A stretch of DNA of 58,958 bases from Microbacterium sp. Leaf288 (GCF_001422925.1 NZ_LMNI01000016.1:1-58958); one strand, 5' to 3'; positions 24,543 through 34,034 are shown, numbered from the stretch's first letter. Numbers and translations are program-made. Notes: a model not told the origin generated them from the sequence alone.

Positions 24543-25076
24543 TCAGCGCGCGGCGCCGTCTCGGCCTGACTCGTCGATCGCGGCCTGCACGTCATTCGAG
24601 ACGGAGCTGAGGATCTGGACCATGTCGTCGCCGAGCGACGCGATGAGCTCGCGCTGAGATGAGTGCACGGCGATGTTCAGGGTGGCGCCCTCCCATTCGT
24701 CGACATCGGCGTCGGCGATCTGACCTGGGGTACCGAACGTCGGCGGGGTCCCCGGGTCGAACCCGGGGAACACTCGAATACGTACGTGGCTCGGCTGCCG
24801 CTCGTCGGAGAGCAGCAGGAACCACAGCGGCCAGTTCACCAGGCTGACCTGCATCTCGACCCCGACTGCCGAGGCCGGCGCGACATTCTCGACCGCGAAG
24901 TGGCCCCAGGTCTGCCCGTCCCACCACCTCTGTCGGCCAGACCCGTCGTCGTACCAGCCGGTCGGAGGAGTTCGCTGCTGGAGCTTGGGTGCAACGTGCT
25001 CCGTCCAGCGCGCGCCGTCCCACCACCGCTGCTGTCCGGAGCCGTCGTCGTACCAGCCAGGTGCTGCGTTCGTCAC
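24543..25076 (-). CDS. DUF2510 protein with two repeats
   Basis: 177 aa from GTG. Two tandem DUF2510 modules sit at about 6-27 (GWYDDGSGQQRWWDGARWTE) and 39-58 (GWYDDGSGRQRWWDGQTW). These short actinobacterial WW-like motifs occur in membrane-associated proteins of unknown function. The rest (about 75-175) is acidic and soluble. No membrane segment is visible. Confidence 0.75.
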   Translation of the reverse strand: MTNAAPGWYDDGSGQQRWWDGARWTEHVAPKLQQRTPPTGWYDDGSGRQRWWDGQTWGHFAVENVAPASAVGVEMQVSLVNWPLWFLLLSDERQPSHVRIRVFPGFDPGTPPTFGTPGQIADADVDEWEGATLNIAVHSSQRELIASLGDDMVQILSSVSNDVQAAIDESGRDGAAR

Positions 25077-25217
25077 GACGCCGACCTTAGCGAGCGTCGA
25101 CGACTTGTGCTCGCCGTGGCGTTGTCTGCCCGCACCCTCTGGCCGCAGAACGATCTCGACCGTGCAGAATCGACGCCAAGTCCGAGCCTGGCCGGAGCCG
25201 TCAGCGCTGCAGTGGCC

Positions 25218-25877
25218 TCATCGGGTACTGGTCAAGAAGCGGTCGCGGACGATATCCAGATTGATTGCGTACTGCCCAGTCGTTTCCAACCACCATCCGT
25301 TGGAGGGATGCCGCACCTCAATCAACGTTTGGCCCGCGTTGAGGATCAGCGCCCGGCCGAATGGATGCGCGAATCCTCCGCATACGGCCACGATGCAGTC
25401 GGCGCCCATAGGCACGTTTCTCATCCGGTGCTGCAAGTCGCCCCGGAGCGCCGCGGTGACGGCCTGCGCCGCGGGGTCTACCGCAACGTGTGCCGCCTTA
25501 CTCGCATCGCGCATGTCATCGAGGACCCCCCAATCACTCAGCGGCGGCGCGGCGATCCTGGTCCGTGGTTTGAACGCCTTCTCCTGGAGGGGCACCGTCG
25601 AGACGTTGAGTATTGCGACCCGCCCGTCCCCGGCATCGATCTTGTCCTTCACCACGTGGCCCAAGCTCTCCGTGCCTCGCGTCTGCTGGCGGAGGATTGC
25701 CAATGCATTCCGTCCGGTCATGCCGGCAACCGGGTGCCTCGAGATCAATTCATCCGTGTGCGGCGATTCCAGGATGAAGACAAGCTCGACATCGCCTGCG
25801 CCCCGCAGCACGAGGTCGTCCACTCTCGCGGCAGGGTATGCCCCGGCAACATAATCAACGGCCTGCATCAGCGCCAA
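25218..25877 (-). CDS. Uracil-DNA-glycosylase-like protein
   Basis: 219 aa. ELVFILESPHTDELISRHP resembles the first motif of UDG-superfamily proteins (a Ser/Gly-Pro-x-x-E loop), and EVRHPSNGWW near the C-terminus resembles the His-Pro-Ser catalytic loop. Between them ILNVSTVPLQEKAF fits the core strand. UDG-like proteins remove uracil or deaminated bases; some members act in defence against modified phage DNA. The match is to motif patterns only, so activity is uncertain. Confidence 0.45.
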   Translation of the reverse strand: MALMQAVDYVAGAYPAARVDDLVLRGAGDVELVFILESPHTDELISRHPVAGMTGRNALAILRQQTRGTESLGHVVKDKIDAGDGRVAILNVSTVPLQEKAFKPRTRIAAPPLSDWGVLDDMRDASKAAHVAVDPAAQAVTAALRGDLQHRMRNVPMGADCIVAVCGGFAHPFGRALILNAGQTLIEVRHPSNGWWLETTGQYAINLDIVRDRFLTSTR

Positions 25878-26028
25878 GTGTGGCAGACCTCAGCCCAAGA
25901 GCGCGGGGGCCGTGCCGTGCTTGGTCTAGCGAGCCGGTCCTGACGGGGAATCACGCTCGCACACGGTCCGTCATCGAACGGGGTCGGGCGCCGCTAGATG
26001 GCGTGACGGAGTGCTTCGCCCAATCGCG

Positions 26029-26274
26029 TTATCGCGGAGTCACCAGCGATGTTCCCGCGTCGCGGAATGAACCCATCCCACCTGAGTAGAGGCGGAGGGC
26101 ACCTCTGGCGGCCGCGCGGAGCTCTTGCGAAGTGGTGATCCCCGCAAACTGCAACTGGAGGCGCTTGGCAGACTCACTCCGAAGTGGATCGTCGTCGAGG
26201 ATCGCGGCGGAGCGCAGCTGAGCGATGGCGCTCTGGATCTCGTCGACGCTCTCTGCTACAGACGGCATGGCCAC
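26029..26274 (-). CDS. Small hypothetical protein, GGMGSF family
   Basis: 81 aa. The ending LRLYSGGMGSFRDAG matches a small bacterial domain with a GGMGSFxD signature that I recognise as uncharacterised (DUF-type). A helical N-terminus precedes it. GTG 26274 or ATG 26268 could start it. No function can be given. Confidence 0.55.
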   Translation of the reverse strand: MAMPSVAESVDEIQSAIAQLRSAAILDDDPLRSESAKRLQLQFAGITTSQELRAAARGALRLYSGGMGSFRDAGTSLVTPR

Positions 26275-26580
26275 ACGCTATTCGACCCGAACCCTCGAAA
26301 ATCCGCCGCCCGCGCGACGGTCGTCCACCGCGCCGATATGCACATCGATAGCCGGATCGGAACCCTGCCAGTCCATCGCGACCGTGGAGGTCCTCGGGTG
26401 GGGCCGGGACCGAAGATCGCGGTGGGCAGCCCTTCTGACTCAGAAGCGTCCAGCCCGATTCACGTCCCTGGGGGAATTCCCAGCGCGTGCGCTATCACTC
26501 ACCTCGTCCGCCCGGGCGATCGAGCGGGCTTCGCTTCTAGTCAGAAACCGGGATTCCCGCGTGAGCTCCGAAGACGCGGC
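26275..26580. other. Gene-free stretch, 306 bp
   Basis: Between two minus-strand genes. Overlapping short frames here look like shadows with Arg/Ser-rich composition. No hairpin or repeat is evident. Confidence 0.35.
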
Positions 26581-28749
26581 CTAACCTTGAAATCGATTCG
26601 CGATTTCCTCGCTTCCCGCCTCGGGCGGTGCCGGGAGATTCTTCACCAGCAGCGTCGCGGTTTCGTAGCCTAGCCGCCGATAAGCCTCGAATCGTTCGGC
26701 TGAGTACACCTGTTGGATCGTCGCATGGAGAGGGAATCCAGGGTCTTGTCTCTCGTACTCGCGGATGACAGGGGAATGATCATCGGACACTCCCAGCTTC
26801 AGAACGTGAAGCGTCGCGGGGGGAAGACCCTCGTGCGCAGGATATGTGATCGTGCCCGTGACGCTGGTCGTGCGGGGCCGATTCCTCTCGTTCAGCGCGA
26901 AGACATCCAGGTCGATGTCGATGAGACAGCCAATCTCGGATTCGGCGATCATGATCGATTGCGCGAGAGAGGATGCTCTGCCACGCGGGTCTGCAGATGC
27001 GTCGATGGCCCAGATGACATTGCATCGGCGCCGCATAAGTTCGACGATTCCTAGATTCTCATAGTGTCCGCCGTCGCTCGCGTACACGATGCGAGCCGTC
27101 GACTTATGTGCACCGACCATCTCCATGACCAGGTGGTTCGATCCAACGTCGAATTGGGCGCTCTTGCCTTCAGCGACGTCCTCTCGGGCCTGCGGCGACA
27201 TCGGATTGGGAAGCCATACTCCCAATCTCACGTTGAGACTAGCGAGCATGGACCGGAGGTGGGGTATGGAATGGCGGCCCATAGCCGGGGAGACGGCGGC
27301 TCCAGCGATGGCGATTGCGGAAGCGACGCTGAGGGTCGGCTGAGGGGCCACGCCGAATCGTCGCTTGGACGGCGACTTTAAACGCTCCATCTGTTCGACC
27401 GGGATGCGCTGGCGTCGATCGGTTCCCACCATGACCCACCTTGAATCGATAACCAGCGGAAGTACGTTGCTGCCGGCCGGTGCGGCCCCCGTGTCGCTGA
27501 CATTGGCGGCGGCGCAAATGACAAGTTCTGGGTAGGCGACCTGGTCGTACGAAGGCTTAAGCGAACTGAGGGCAATTTCCTCCGGCTTGACCGCAGCTGC
27601 GACCTCATTTGACGACGTGCGCATGACGGCAAAGCATCGACTGAGAAGTTGCCGGTAGGGCCGGTGCGGGGATATTGCGCCGGGCAGCCAGTAGAACACG
27701 ACCGCCGCAATTAGGACGGCGAAGAACCCAACGAGGCCGAGGACCATCCGGCCCCCCTCGTCCTCATCTCCGGCAAGCGCATGACGCAGGTACTCCATCC
27801 ATGCGAAAGTGCCCACCCAACAGATGACGAGGATCGCGAGAGCCCATGGGAGTACCGCCGCGACGGTCGCGACGAGCCCGGACGCAAGCGCACCTAAGAT
27901 GGCCAGCGCCCGGATGCGTGCAAGCCAGCGAAGCGTTATGACCAGGAGCCCGAAGCCCACCGCGGCGATTGTGATGACAAGCCAATAGTCTGCGATCCAA
28001 GCAGGCGAGGACAGTATCGGCGAAGCGAATATACGAGCGGTGAGGAATGGGATGGCAAGCAACAGCACGATGAGTGCCAGCAGCCTCAACAGCGTCGCAC
28101 GTGTCTTCGCCATGAAGCGGCCCGTGGCTTCCATGCGCAGGCCGGAACGAAACAGCAGAACAAAGAGAACAACACCACCGACGCCCAGTGCCCATTGAGC
28201 CAGCGGATCGGCCATCCATGAAGGTTTGGGTCCCGCCCATCCTTCGATCCACCCGTGGGTCATCAAACTCACCATTGTCAGGTCGGCGATGAGCATCACA
28301 CCGATCCAACAAAGAAGCACCGCCAGCGAAAGGAAGCTGGCGAAGAGCAGCCAGCCGATTTTTGTGGCTGTTCGCCAGCCGCCGTCCTCAACGAGGTACG
28401 AGCTATGCCGGAGTACGTGGGCTGCCTCAGGTGAGCCGGGCGCGAATGGTGCTTCGTTGGCCGCTAAGTCAACAGCGCCGATTGGCTCATCATCCACGTA
28501 ACGCGCGCGGCTACCTGCGTTAAGTAGCGTGATCGCGCTCGCGATGTACGAACCTCCCGAAACTGCGGAAATCCATTTGGCTGCTCGAGGCCCTCGCAGT
28601 AGACCCATCTTGACGTTCAGGGCTTGAAGCGCACCGAGACTGAAGGAGGCGGCTCTCAAACCTCCGCCGGACAAGGCGATGCCGACCGAGTGATTGCCAT
28701 ACTCGCGCAGATAGTGCGCTGGAGATAACTCCACGTCTGTTTCCGGCAT
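26581..28749 (-). CDS. Membrane-embedded patatin-like phospholipase
   Basis: 722 aa from ATG 28749; the longer frame upstream is shadow. The patatin oxyanion loop IALSGGGLRAASFSLGA is near residue 25. The nucleophile motif is AVSGGSY (GxSxG-like with Ser), and the Asp dyad partner is ASDGGHYENLG near residue 540. Between them lie about seven hydrophobic membrane segments (about 130-370), for example LFASFLSLAVLLCWIGVML, so the catalytic domain is split by a membrane bundle. Patatins cleave membrane phospholipids and act as effectors in CBASS and other antiphage systems. This topology is unusual; partner genes are not adjacent. Confidence 0.75.
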   Translation of the reverse strand: MPETDVELSPAHYLREYGNHSVGIALSGGGLRAASFSLGALQALNVKMGLLRGPRAAKWISAVSGGSYIASAITLLNAGSRARYVDDEPIGAVDLAANEAPFAPGSPEAAHVLRHSSYLVEDGGWRTATKIGWLLFASFLSLAVLLCWIGVMLIADLTMVSLMTHGWIEGWAGPKPSWMADPLAQWALGVGGVVLFVLLFRSGLRMEATGRFMAKTRATLLRLLALIVLLLAIPFLTARIFASPILSSPAWIADYWLVITIAAVGFGLLVITLRWLARIRALAILGALASGLVATVAAVLPWALAILVICWVGTFAWMEYLRHALAGDEDEGGRMVLGLVGFFAVLIAAVVFYWLPGAISPHRPYRQLLSRCFAVMRTSSNEVAAAVKPEEIALSSLKPSYDQVAYPELVICAAANVSDTGAAPAGSNVLPLVIDSRWVMVGTDRRQRIPVEQMERLKSPSKRRFGVAPQPTLSVASAIAIAGAAVSPAMGRHSIPHLRSMLASLNVRLGVWLPNPMSPQAREDVAEGKSAQFDVGSNHLVMEMVGAHKSTARIVYASDGGHYENLGIVELMRRRCNVIWAIDASADPRGRASSLAQSIMIAESEIGCLIDIDLDVFALNERNRPRTTSVTGTITYPAHEGLPPATLHVLKLGVSDDHSPVIREYERQDPGFPLHATIQQVYSAERFEAYRRLGYETATLLVKNLPAPPEAGSEEIANRFQG

Positions 28750-29095
28750 CGTCGCCCCCACCACACCCCTACTGCCCCAGACCTGACGCGATTGTAGACG
28801 AGTAAGCAGTCGTATCGAAGCAACATGCGGCCCTGAACGTGATCCGGCAAGCATGCAGATGGCTAGCCCTGGGCGCCCCGATGCTCAATGCCGTCGTCCG
28901 CAGTAAGTGTGGCAAGGGGAACCAGCGAGTCCAGCATTCCGGCTTCCGCATCTGCCGAACCAGGCCTGCCAATAGAGAGACCGGCGACCGCCGGAAATCG
29001 GTCGCGCTACGGACCTCCCCGACGAAATCAGCTCGTCCACGTAACTGGCACGCAAGCTGACTAATTGCTGCAGCGGGGTGTCTTAGGGTGGGCGC
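28750..29095. other. Gene-free stretch, 346 bp
   Basis: Divergent region between the patatin gene and a plus-strand lipoprotein. It must contain both promoters, but no clear -35/-10 pair or hairpin is recognised. Confidence 0.35.
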
Positions 29096-29683
29096 GTGCA
29101 ACGACGTGCGTTGGGCCCCGTGTTGGGCGTGCTGATGATTGGTGTGCTTGCAGGCTGCGCCACTGGCGCGGGCGGCACGGATCCGGAGGTGTCAGCGCCT
29201 AGCGCTTCCACGATGGCGTCGGCCTCCCCGGAGGGAGATGCTGAGGCGGCGGCGAAAGCGCAGTCATGGATCGACGAGGCGGTGCTCCCACCAGGAGCGG
29301 TGCGTTCGCCGGAGAAGCCGCTGACCACCGGTGCCGGCTTCGGCAACGAGTCCTACCGCTGGTGGTGCTCCCCGATGGAGTTGCGCGAGGCGTACTGGAC
29401 GATCCCCGGAACAACGGTCGTCGAGACCGCCAGCTGGATGAGCGAACACCCCACGGCGGACTTGATCGTCACCAACCCGTTCGGGAACCCCACCAACCGC
29501 GTCGTCCACAACGCGACCGTGCCGAATGCGCCCACCCAAGAATCCCTCGAGGGGATCATCTACACGATCGCCGAGGCAAAGGACGGCGTCGCCGTTCGCG
29601 CCCTCATCGGCGTCATTCCGGGCTCGGCGGTCTGCCCCACGCCCGAGCCCGGAACGAGTCTGGGCGGGCCTGGCCAAGGGTAG
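29096..29683 (+). CDS. Putative lipoprotein
   Basis: 195 aa from GTG. The signal sequence MQRRALGPVLGVLMIGVLAGC ends in lipobox LAGC (Cys about 21). The mature protein has a Ser/Thr/Glu-rich linker, then a soluble domain with TTGAGFGNESYRWWCSPMEL and a single late cysteine. No known family. AGGGTGGG lies upstream as Shine-Dalgarno. The following 284 bp up to the IS21 end shows nothing recognisable. Confidence 0.6.
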   Translation: MQRRALGPVLGVLMIGVLAGCATGAGGTDPEVSAPSASTMASASPEGDAEAAAKAQSWIDEAVLPPGAVRSPEKPLTTGAGFGNESYRWWCSPMELREAYWTIPGTTVVETASWMSEHPTADLIVTNPFGNPTNRVVHNATVPNAPTQESLEGIIYTIAEAKDGVAVRALIGVIPGSAVCPTPEPGTSLGGPGQG

Positions 29684-30029
29684 AGATCGGCCTGCACGCT
29701 CCGAAGTGCTAAACGTCCGGCGTGAAACGCACTCTTGGTGAGGAAAGCGGGTGACGCAATGCCAGCAGAATTGCTTTGACCATTGCGGAAGCCGCAATCG
29801 ATCCCCGCTCGCGAGCGGGTCCATCATCGAGCACGCGAGCGACGCCGCGTCTCCGAGATGAGGTAACGGACGGCGAGCACTTCCGCTACCAGGGACCTGC
29901 AGGAGAGGGAGACCATGGTGCGGAGGCCTCTCGGTGAGCGCTCCCATTCTCAGGGGAGTTGTGGGACTGTCGGCGGCGCTGCAGAACTGGTCGATTCCGG
30001 CGCTTGAAAAGTGAACGGTTGCGGGCAGT

Positions 30030-30830
30030 CTAGTCAGGCGTTTCGGCGGTGGTGGTGCGGATGCTGGGGAGGCTGTCGATGCCGCGTCCGCGGAGTCGAT
30101 AGCTGGCGCCTTTGAGGGTGAGTACGTCGGCGTGATGGACGATCCGGTCGATCATCGCGGCGGCGACGGCTTGGTCCCCGAACACGCCGCCCCAGCCGGA
30201 GAACGGCAGGTTCGAGGTGAGGATCAGCGAGGCGTGTTCGTAGCGACTGGAGACGAGCTGGAAGAAGAGGTTCGCGGCGTCTTGCTCGAACGGCAGATAG
30301 CCGACCTCGTCGACGATGATCAGCCCGTAACGGCGCAACCTCGCGAGCTCCTTCGGGAGCAGGCCCTGCCGGTGCGCGTCGGTGAGACGGGTGACCCAGT
30401 CCGTCGCGGTCGCGAACAGCACCCGGTGCCCGTGCCTCGCCGCGACGATCCCGAGCGCGGTCGCCAAGTGGGTCTTGCCGGTGCCGGGTGGGCCGAGCAG
30501 CACCACGTTCTGCGCTTCGAGGAGGAACCCACCGGAAGCGAGAGCCGCGACCTGCTGGCGGACGGCGGGTTGCGCGTCCCAGTCGAAGTCGTCCAGCGTC
30601 TTGCGGGCGGGAAACCCGGCGGCTTTGATCCGCAGCTCCGCGCCCGACGCGTTGCGCGCCGAGACCTCGCGTTCGAGGACGGCGGCGAGGTAGTCCTCGA
30701 ACGACCAGCCGGCGTCCCGCGCCTGGTCGGCGAGCCGGACCGCGGCTTCGGTGATCCGCGGCGCCTTCAGCGCGCCGGCCAGATACGTGATCTGCTTCGC
30801 AGCCTCGGTGGTGCTCTTGTTGGCGGCCAT
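30030..30830 (-). CDS. istB: IS21 helper ATPase IstB
   Basis: 266 aa. AAA+ ATPase of IS21 transposition: Walker A VVLLGPPGTGKTHLATALG and Walker B LIIVDEVGYLPFEQD, with LILTSNLPFSGWG as sensor. IstB recruits and stimulates the IstA transposase. It overlaps the istA stop (TGATG). ATG at 30830 is preferred over longer frames. Confidence 0.95.
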   Translation of the reverse strand: MAANKSTTEAAKQITYLAGALKAPRITEAAVRLADQARDAGWSFEDYLAAVLEREVSARNASGAELRIKAAGFPARKTLDDFDWDAQPAVRQQVAALASGGFLLEAQNVVLLGPPGTGKTHLATALGIVAARHGHRVLFATATDWVTRLTDAHRQGLLPKELARLRRYGLIIVDEVGYLPFEQDAANLFFQLVSSRYEHASLILTSNLPFSGWGGVFGDQAVAAAMIDRIVHHADVLTLKGASYRLRGRGIDSLPSIRTTTAETPD

Positions 30831-32041
30831 CAGCTGAGCCCGCCGCCTGAGATCCCGAACGCCCGGTCGTAGTCGGCCAGATCCCTGGTGAGGTCGTCGC
30901 CGGCAGCGACCGCGCGCGGCTGCTGGAACTGGCGGCGCAACACCGCCGCCGTCTCCACGTGAACGGGATCGGTGACCACCCTGCCGCGCGCCCAGAGTCG
31001 CGGGTGGTCGGCGACGATCCGCCCGTCGCAGCGGACCCGGACCCGGTCCAGGTCCGCAGTGACGTCGACGATCCGGCCGATCACGTGTGGGTCGACGGAG
31101 TAGTCGTTGGTGTCGATGCGGACGTAGTAGTCCCGACCCAGCCGCAGCCGGTTGCGCCATCCCAGATGCAACGGGATCGGCGGCAACGGCAGCATGCTCG
31201 CCCGATCCGCATCGAGTCGATCGACCGGGGCGGCGCCGGTAGTGCGCACCACCCGGGCGTTCGCGCGGCCCAGCCAGTCGGTGAACTGGGTGTTGAAGTC
31301 CGCCGGCGAGGTGAACGAGCGACCCGGCATGAACGACGTCTCGAACCAGCCGTTTCGGCGCTCCACCACTCCCTTGGACTCCGGATCCCTCGGCGGCAGC
31401 AGCACCAGCTTGGTCGCCAGCGTCCCCATGAACGCGGCCACTCCGTCCGCGCGGCGCTGCCCGCGGCCGATACCGGGCTCGTTGTCCCAGAGCAGCCGGC
31501 GCGGCACCCGTCCCAGTTGCTGGATCAGCTCCCACGACCCCAGCAGCAGGTCCTCGGTCTTGCGGGTCGGGATCATCCGACCGGTCACGAACCGCGAGTG
31601 CGCGGCGGTGATCACCAGCACCGGCAGCAGCTTCGAAGTGCCGTCCTCGAGTGGGATCTTTCGCGGCGGGAACCACAGATCGCACTGCGCCGCATCTCCC
31701 GGCTCCCACACCAGCCGGTCCGCGGGATCGATCCGCCGCTGCTCCGGCCGCAGCCGTTTCACGTTGTCCCGGAACCACCGGATCGACCCGGTCCACCCGA
31801 CCCGCTCAGCCAACACCGTTGCGGGCATGTCCGGCGTCTCGGCCAACAGTTCCCGCACCCGCGGCTCAAACACGGTGAACGACGTCGGCGCCGGTGTTCG
31901 CTCATACCTGGGCGGCGAGTCGGCGTTCACCGCCTTGATCACCGTCGTCCGAGAGATCCCCAACCGTTCCGCGATACGCGCCTTCGGAACCCCCTCCGCA
32001 GCCAACCTGCGGATCAGCGCCCAGTCCTCCAAAGTGATCAC
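30830..32041 (-). CDS. istA: IS21 transposase IstA
   Basis: 403 aa. N-terminal HTH (WALIRRLAAEGVPKARIAER) then an RNase-H-like integrase core. QCDLWFPPRK carries the first Asp, LLWDNEPGIG the second, and RDPESKGVVERRNGWFE the Glu of DDE. The C-terminus is beta-rich. It appears intact, so the element may be active. Confidence 0.95.
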   Translation of the reverse strand: MITLEDWALIRRLAAEGVPKARIAERLGISRTTVIKAVNADSPPRYERTPAPTSFTVFEPRVRELLAETPDMPATVLAERVGWTGSIRWFRDNVKRLRPEQRRIDPADRLVWEPGDAAQCDLWFPPRKIPLEDGTSKLLPVLVITAAHSRFVTGRMIPTRKTEDLLLGSWELIQQLGRVPRRLLWDNEPGIGRGQRRADGVAAFMGTLATKLVLLPPRDPESKGVVERRNGWFETSFMPGRSFTSPADFNTQFTDWLGRANARVVRTTGAAPVDRLDADRASMLPLPPIPLHLGWRNRLRLGRDYYVRIDTNDYSVDPHVIGRIVDVTADLDRVRVRCDGRIVADHPRLWARGRVVTDPVHVETAAVLRRQFQQPRAVAAGDDLTRDLADYDRAFGISGGGLS

Positions 32042-32176
32042 TCTCCAATCGTTGAGTGTTCACTTTTCACCGCCGCAAGTGTTCAGTTTTCGAGCGCCGC
32101 CGACAGGGACTCGGCGCCTGGACGCAATCGAACGGAGGAGGGCCCTCGAAGGAGGGCTCGCAGGCATGGCTCCGGC

Positions 32177-32422
32177 TTAACCCAGAAGCTCCTTCAAGAA
32201 TCGAAGCTCGGCCAGCGCGCTGTCGAGCGCGGTCGATTCATCCTCGAAGCGACGAAACGTCGATTCGATGCGACCCGCGCGTTCGTCCGTCGCAATCGTG
32301 AACCACTCACCCGCTCGCCACACGCACAACTGGTTCGTCGTCGTTCCCACAGGAGCCCCGATATGCAGCCAACGCTCGAGTCGATCGCTCTGCACGGCTT
32401 GCTCGAATGTTGCCCGGTCCAC
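32177..32422 (-). CDS. Small protein, possible immunity-type protein
   Basis: 81 aa from GTG 32422. A compact sequence with RWLHIGAPVGTTTNQL, EWFTIATDERAGRIESTFRR and a helical C-terminus ALAELRFLKELLG. The pattern is reminiscent of small immunity or sensor domains, but I cannot assign it. It lies next to the 57-nt repeat copy B and just beyond the IS21 end. Confidence 0.45.
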   Translation of the reverse strand: MDRATFEQAVQSDRLERWLHIGAPVGTTTNQLCVWRAGEWFTIATDERAGRIESTFRRFEDESTALDSALAELRFLKELLG

Positions 32423-32476
32423 CAGCCAATGCTCGCACGTCGCCCTGCGTTCCCCTGCGCGGTTGCCGGTCGGCGT

Positions 32477-32533
32477 GAGGGCGATGCGCGCTTGAGGCGC
32501 GAGGCGTGCCGACCAAACTGCGTTCGGTTGGGG
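32477..32533 (+). repeat. Dispersed 57-nt repeat, copy B
   Basis: Same 57-nt unit as at 24353 and 34035. It reads GAGGGCGATGCGCGCTTGAG at its start and ends CGGTTGGGG. It sits between two minus-strand genes. Confidence 0.65.
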
Positions 32534-32656
32534 TTGCTACGGGTGCGCGTCGGCATCCGCGATTGACCGTGGCGTCAGGAGGGCCTTGTGCCAACCATCT
32601 CGACTCCGAGCAGCCGGCCTTCGGTGAAGTCCAGTGCGCGGCTGGAGCCCGCAGCG

Positions 32657-33025
32657 TCAGAAGTAGTAAAGGTCGAGGACCATGAGCACGGTTGTCACGC
32701 CGCGGAGCGTCGCCCCGATGGTACCCATCCACCGGCCCCGTTGGTGGTTGCCGATCGCTGAGCGTGCGCCTAGCAGGCCCACGATGAAGGCAGCGATGGC
32801 GAGTGGTAGCGCGAGCGGCCCGAGCAGACGGGTGAGGATCGCGAAGACGACCGCCAGAATGCCCAGGACGAGGCCGGTGACGGCCGCGCCGTTCGTAGTC
32901 TGTGTGGGCCGCGGCGCGGGCTTGGTGTCGCTGGTCCACTGGGTGCCGTCCCACCAGCGCATCAGGCCGGGCACGTGGGGGTCGGGATACCAGTTCGGGG
33001 CGGCGTAGGCCTGCGGCGCGCTCAT
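32657..33025 (-). CDS. DUF2510 membrane protein
   Basis: 122 aa from ATG 33025. One DUF2510 module at about 11-31 (NWYPDPHVPGLMRWWDGTQW) precedes two or three membrane segments (AAVTGLVLGILAVVFAILT and LALPLAIAAFIVGLLGA). This layout of a DUF2510 plus hydrophobic DUF4190-like region is common in actinobacterial membrane proteins of unknown role. Confidence 0.65.
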   Translation of the reverse strand: MSAPQAYAAPNWYPDPHVPGLMRWWDGTQWTSDTKPAPRPTQTTNGAAVTGLVLGILAVVFAILTRLLGPLALPLAIAAFIVGLLGARSAIGNHQRGRWMGTIGATLRGVTTVLMVLDLYYF

Positions 33026-33347
33026 TGCCGCCACTCTACAAGCGCGACGTCAGCAGGGGCCGCGGCGTCGGGGAACCGAACTCGTCGCCGTCAGTCCGCA
33101 TGACCGCCTCCGGCGGCGCGCATTCGCCAGAAAGACGCAAGGAGCGACACTCCTCGGCTTCATCCGCAACCGCGTGCGGGACCTGCTCGAGGTCGATCAA
33201 GGCGTCGCCCCGGTCCTTCTTCCTCCCCACTCCCGCGACTCCGCAGTGGTGATGAGGTGGAACCAAGTCGCCGCGGTCCGCCGGGCTCTAGCTCCAGTGC
33301 GTTGCTCGCACGTGAGCAGCGACACGGTCGTCCGATATCGTCCAGTC
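33026..33347. other. Gene-free stretch, 322 bp
   Basis: Short frames on both strands overlap here but none shows a recognisable domain. It separates a minus-strand gene from the plus-strand gene at 33348. Confidence 0.35.
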
Positions 33348-33992
33348 ATGGTGTCGTATGAAGACCTCTCCGACCGGCACGCGGTCGAAACCGCACTCGA
33401 CGAGTTCGACCGTCTCGGGCGGTGGACGTTTCTCGAGAAGTACGGCTACGGCGAAGCGAAGGAGTACTTCCTCGTAACCGACACTGGCCGATACGACTCG
33501 AAAGCCATATTCGCGGCTGCCTACGAGGTGCAACATGGAGTGGCCGTCTCAAACGCCGAGATCAGCGGGGGAAGGACGGGAGCGGCGCGACGCCTGCAGG
33601 AGCTCGGGTTCATCGTGGAGGGGATCGACGACGAGCGGGGCCGTCGCACTTTTGCCACATTCGACGCGGCTCTCCACGAGTTCCGAATCCCATTCGAAAA
33701 CCTCGGGACGGTCCGCGAACACCTCGCCAAGTTCGAGTTCCGCGAGGCCTACATACCCCGAAGCGGCGGCTACATCGCCATGGTTCCAGCCGATGGCGGC
33801 CTCGTCCACTACATCAACAGCGGGTCCATCTACTTCCGCAAGGCCGATGGCACCGGTGAGCAGATCGATCTCCCGATCAACCAGTCCGGGCGAAGTGGCT
33901 TCTCACGGAGTGCCTCGGCTCGTAAGACCGCCGAGGTATGCACCGAATGCTGGCTCGAGCTTCCCTCAAGTGGCGTCTGCCCAAATCACTGA
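33348..33992 (+). CDS. ScoMcrA-like N-terminal head domain protein
   Basis: 214 aa. The sequence LGRWTFLEKYGYGEAKEYFL, then TGRYDSKAIFAAAYEVQHG and SGGRTGAARRLQELGF match the head domain of McrA-type type IV restriction enzymes such as ScoMcrA. The C-terminus has VCTECWLELPSSGVCPNH, a Cys-based zinc-ribbon-like tail. No HNH nuclease is fused, so this is a stand-alone version, probably a modified-DNA reader or a fragment. Start ATG 33348; TCCAGTC precedes it without a strong ribosome-binding site. Confidence 0.6.
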   Translation: MVSYEDLSDRHAVETALDEFDRLGRWTFLEKYGYGEAKEYFLVTDTGRYDSKAIFAAAYEVQHGVAVSNAEISGGRTGAARRLQELGFIVEGIDDERGRRTFATFDAALHEFRIPFENLGTVREHLAKFEFREAYIPRSGGYIAMVPADGGLVHYINSGSIYFRKADGTGEQIDLPINQSGRSGFSRSASARKTAEVCTECWLELPSSGVCPNH

Positions 33993-34034
33993 CCCTCTCC
34001 AATGCAGCCGCGCTGCACGCATCCCGGTCCGCTC

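Larger units (their letters stand above)
29968..32105 (-). mobile_element. IS21-family insertion sequence
   Basis: A complete element of 2138 bp. Both ends carry the 13-bp terminal repeat TGTCGGCGGCGCT, at 29968-29980 and inverted at 32093-32105. Internal GAAAAGTGAAC blocks occur near both ends. Flanking both sides is the 5-bp direct duplication GGGAC (29963-29967 and 32106-32110), the expected target-site duplication. The two genes istA and istB are intact. Confidence 0.95.

Noticed and set aside
24663..25943. 426-aa plus-strand frame
   Set aside because: Antisense to the DUF2510 and UDG-like genes; no domain.
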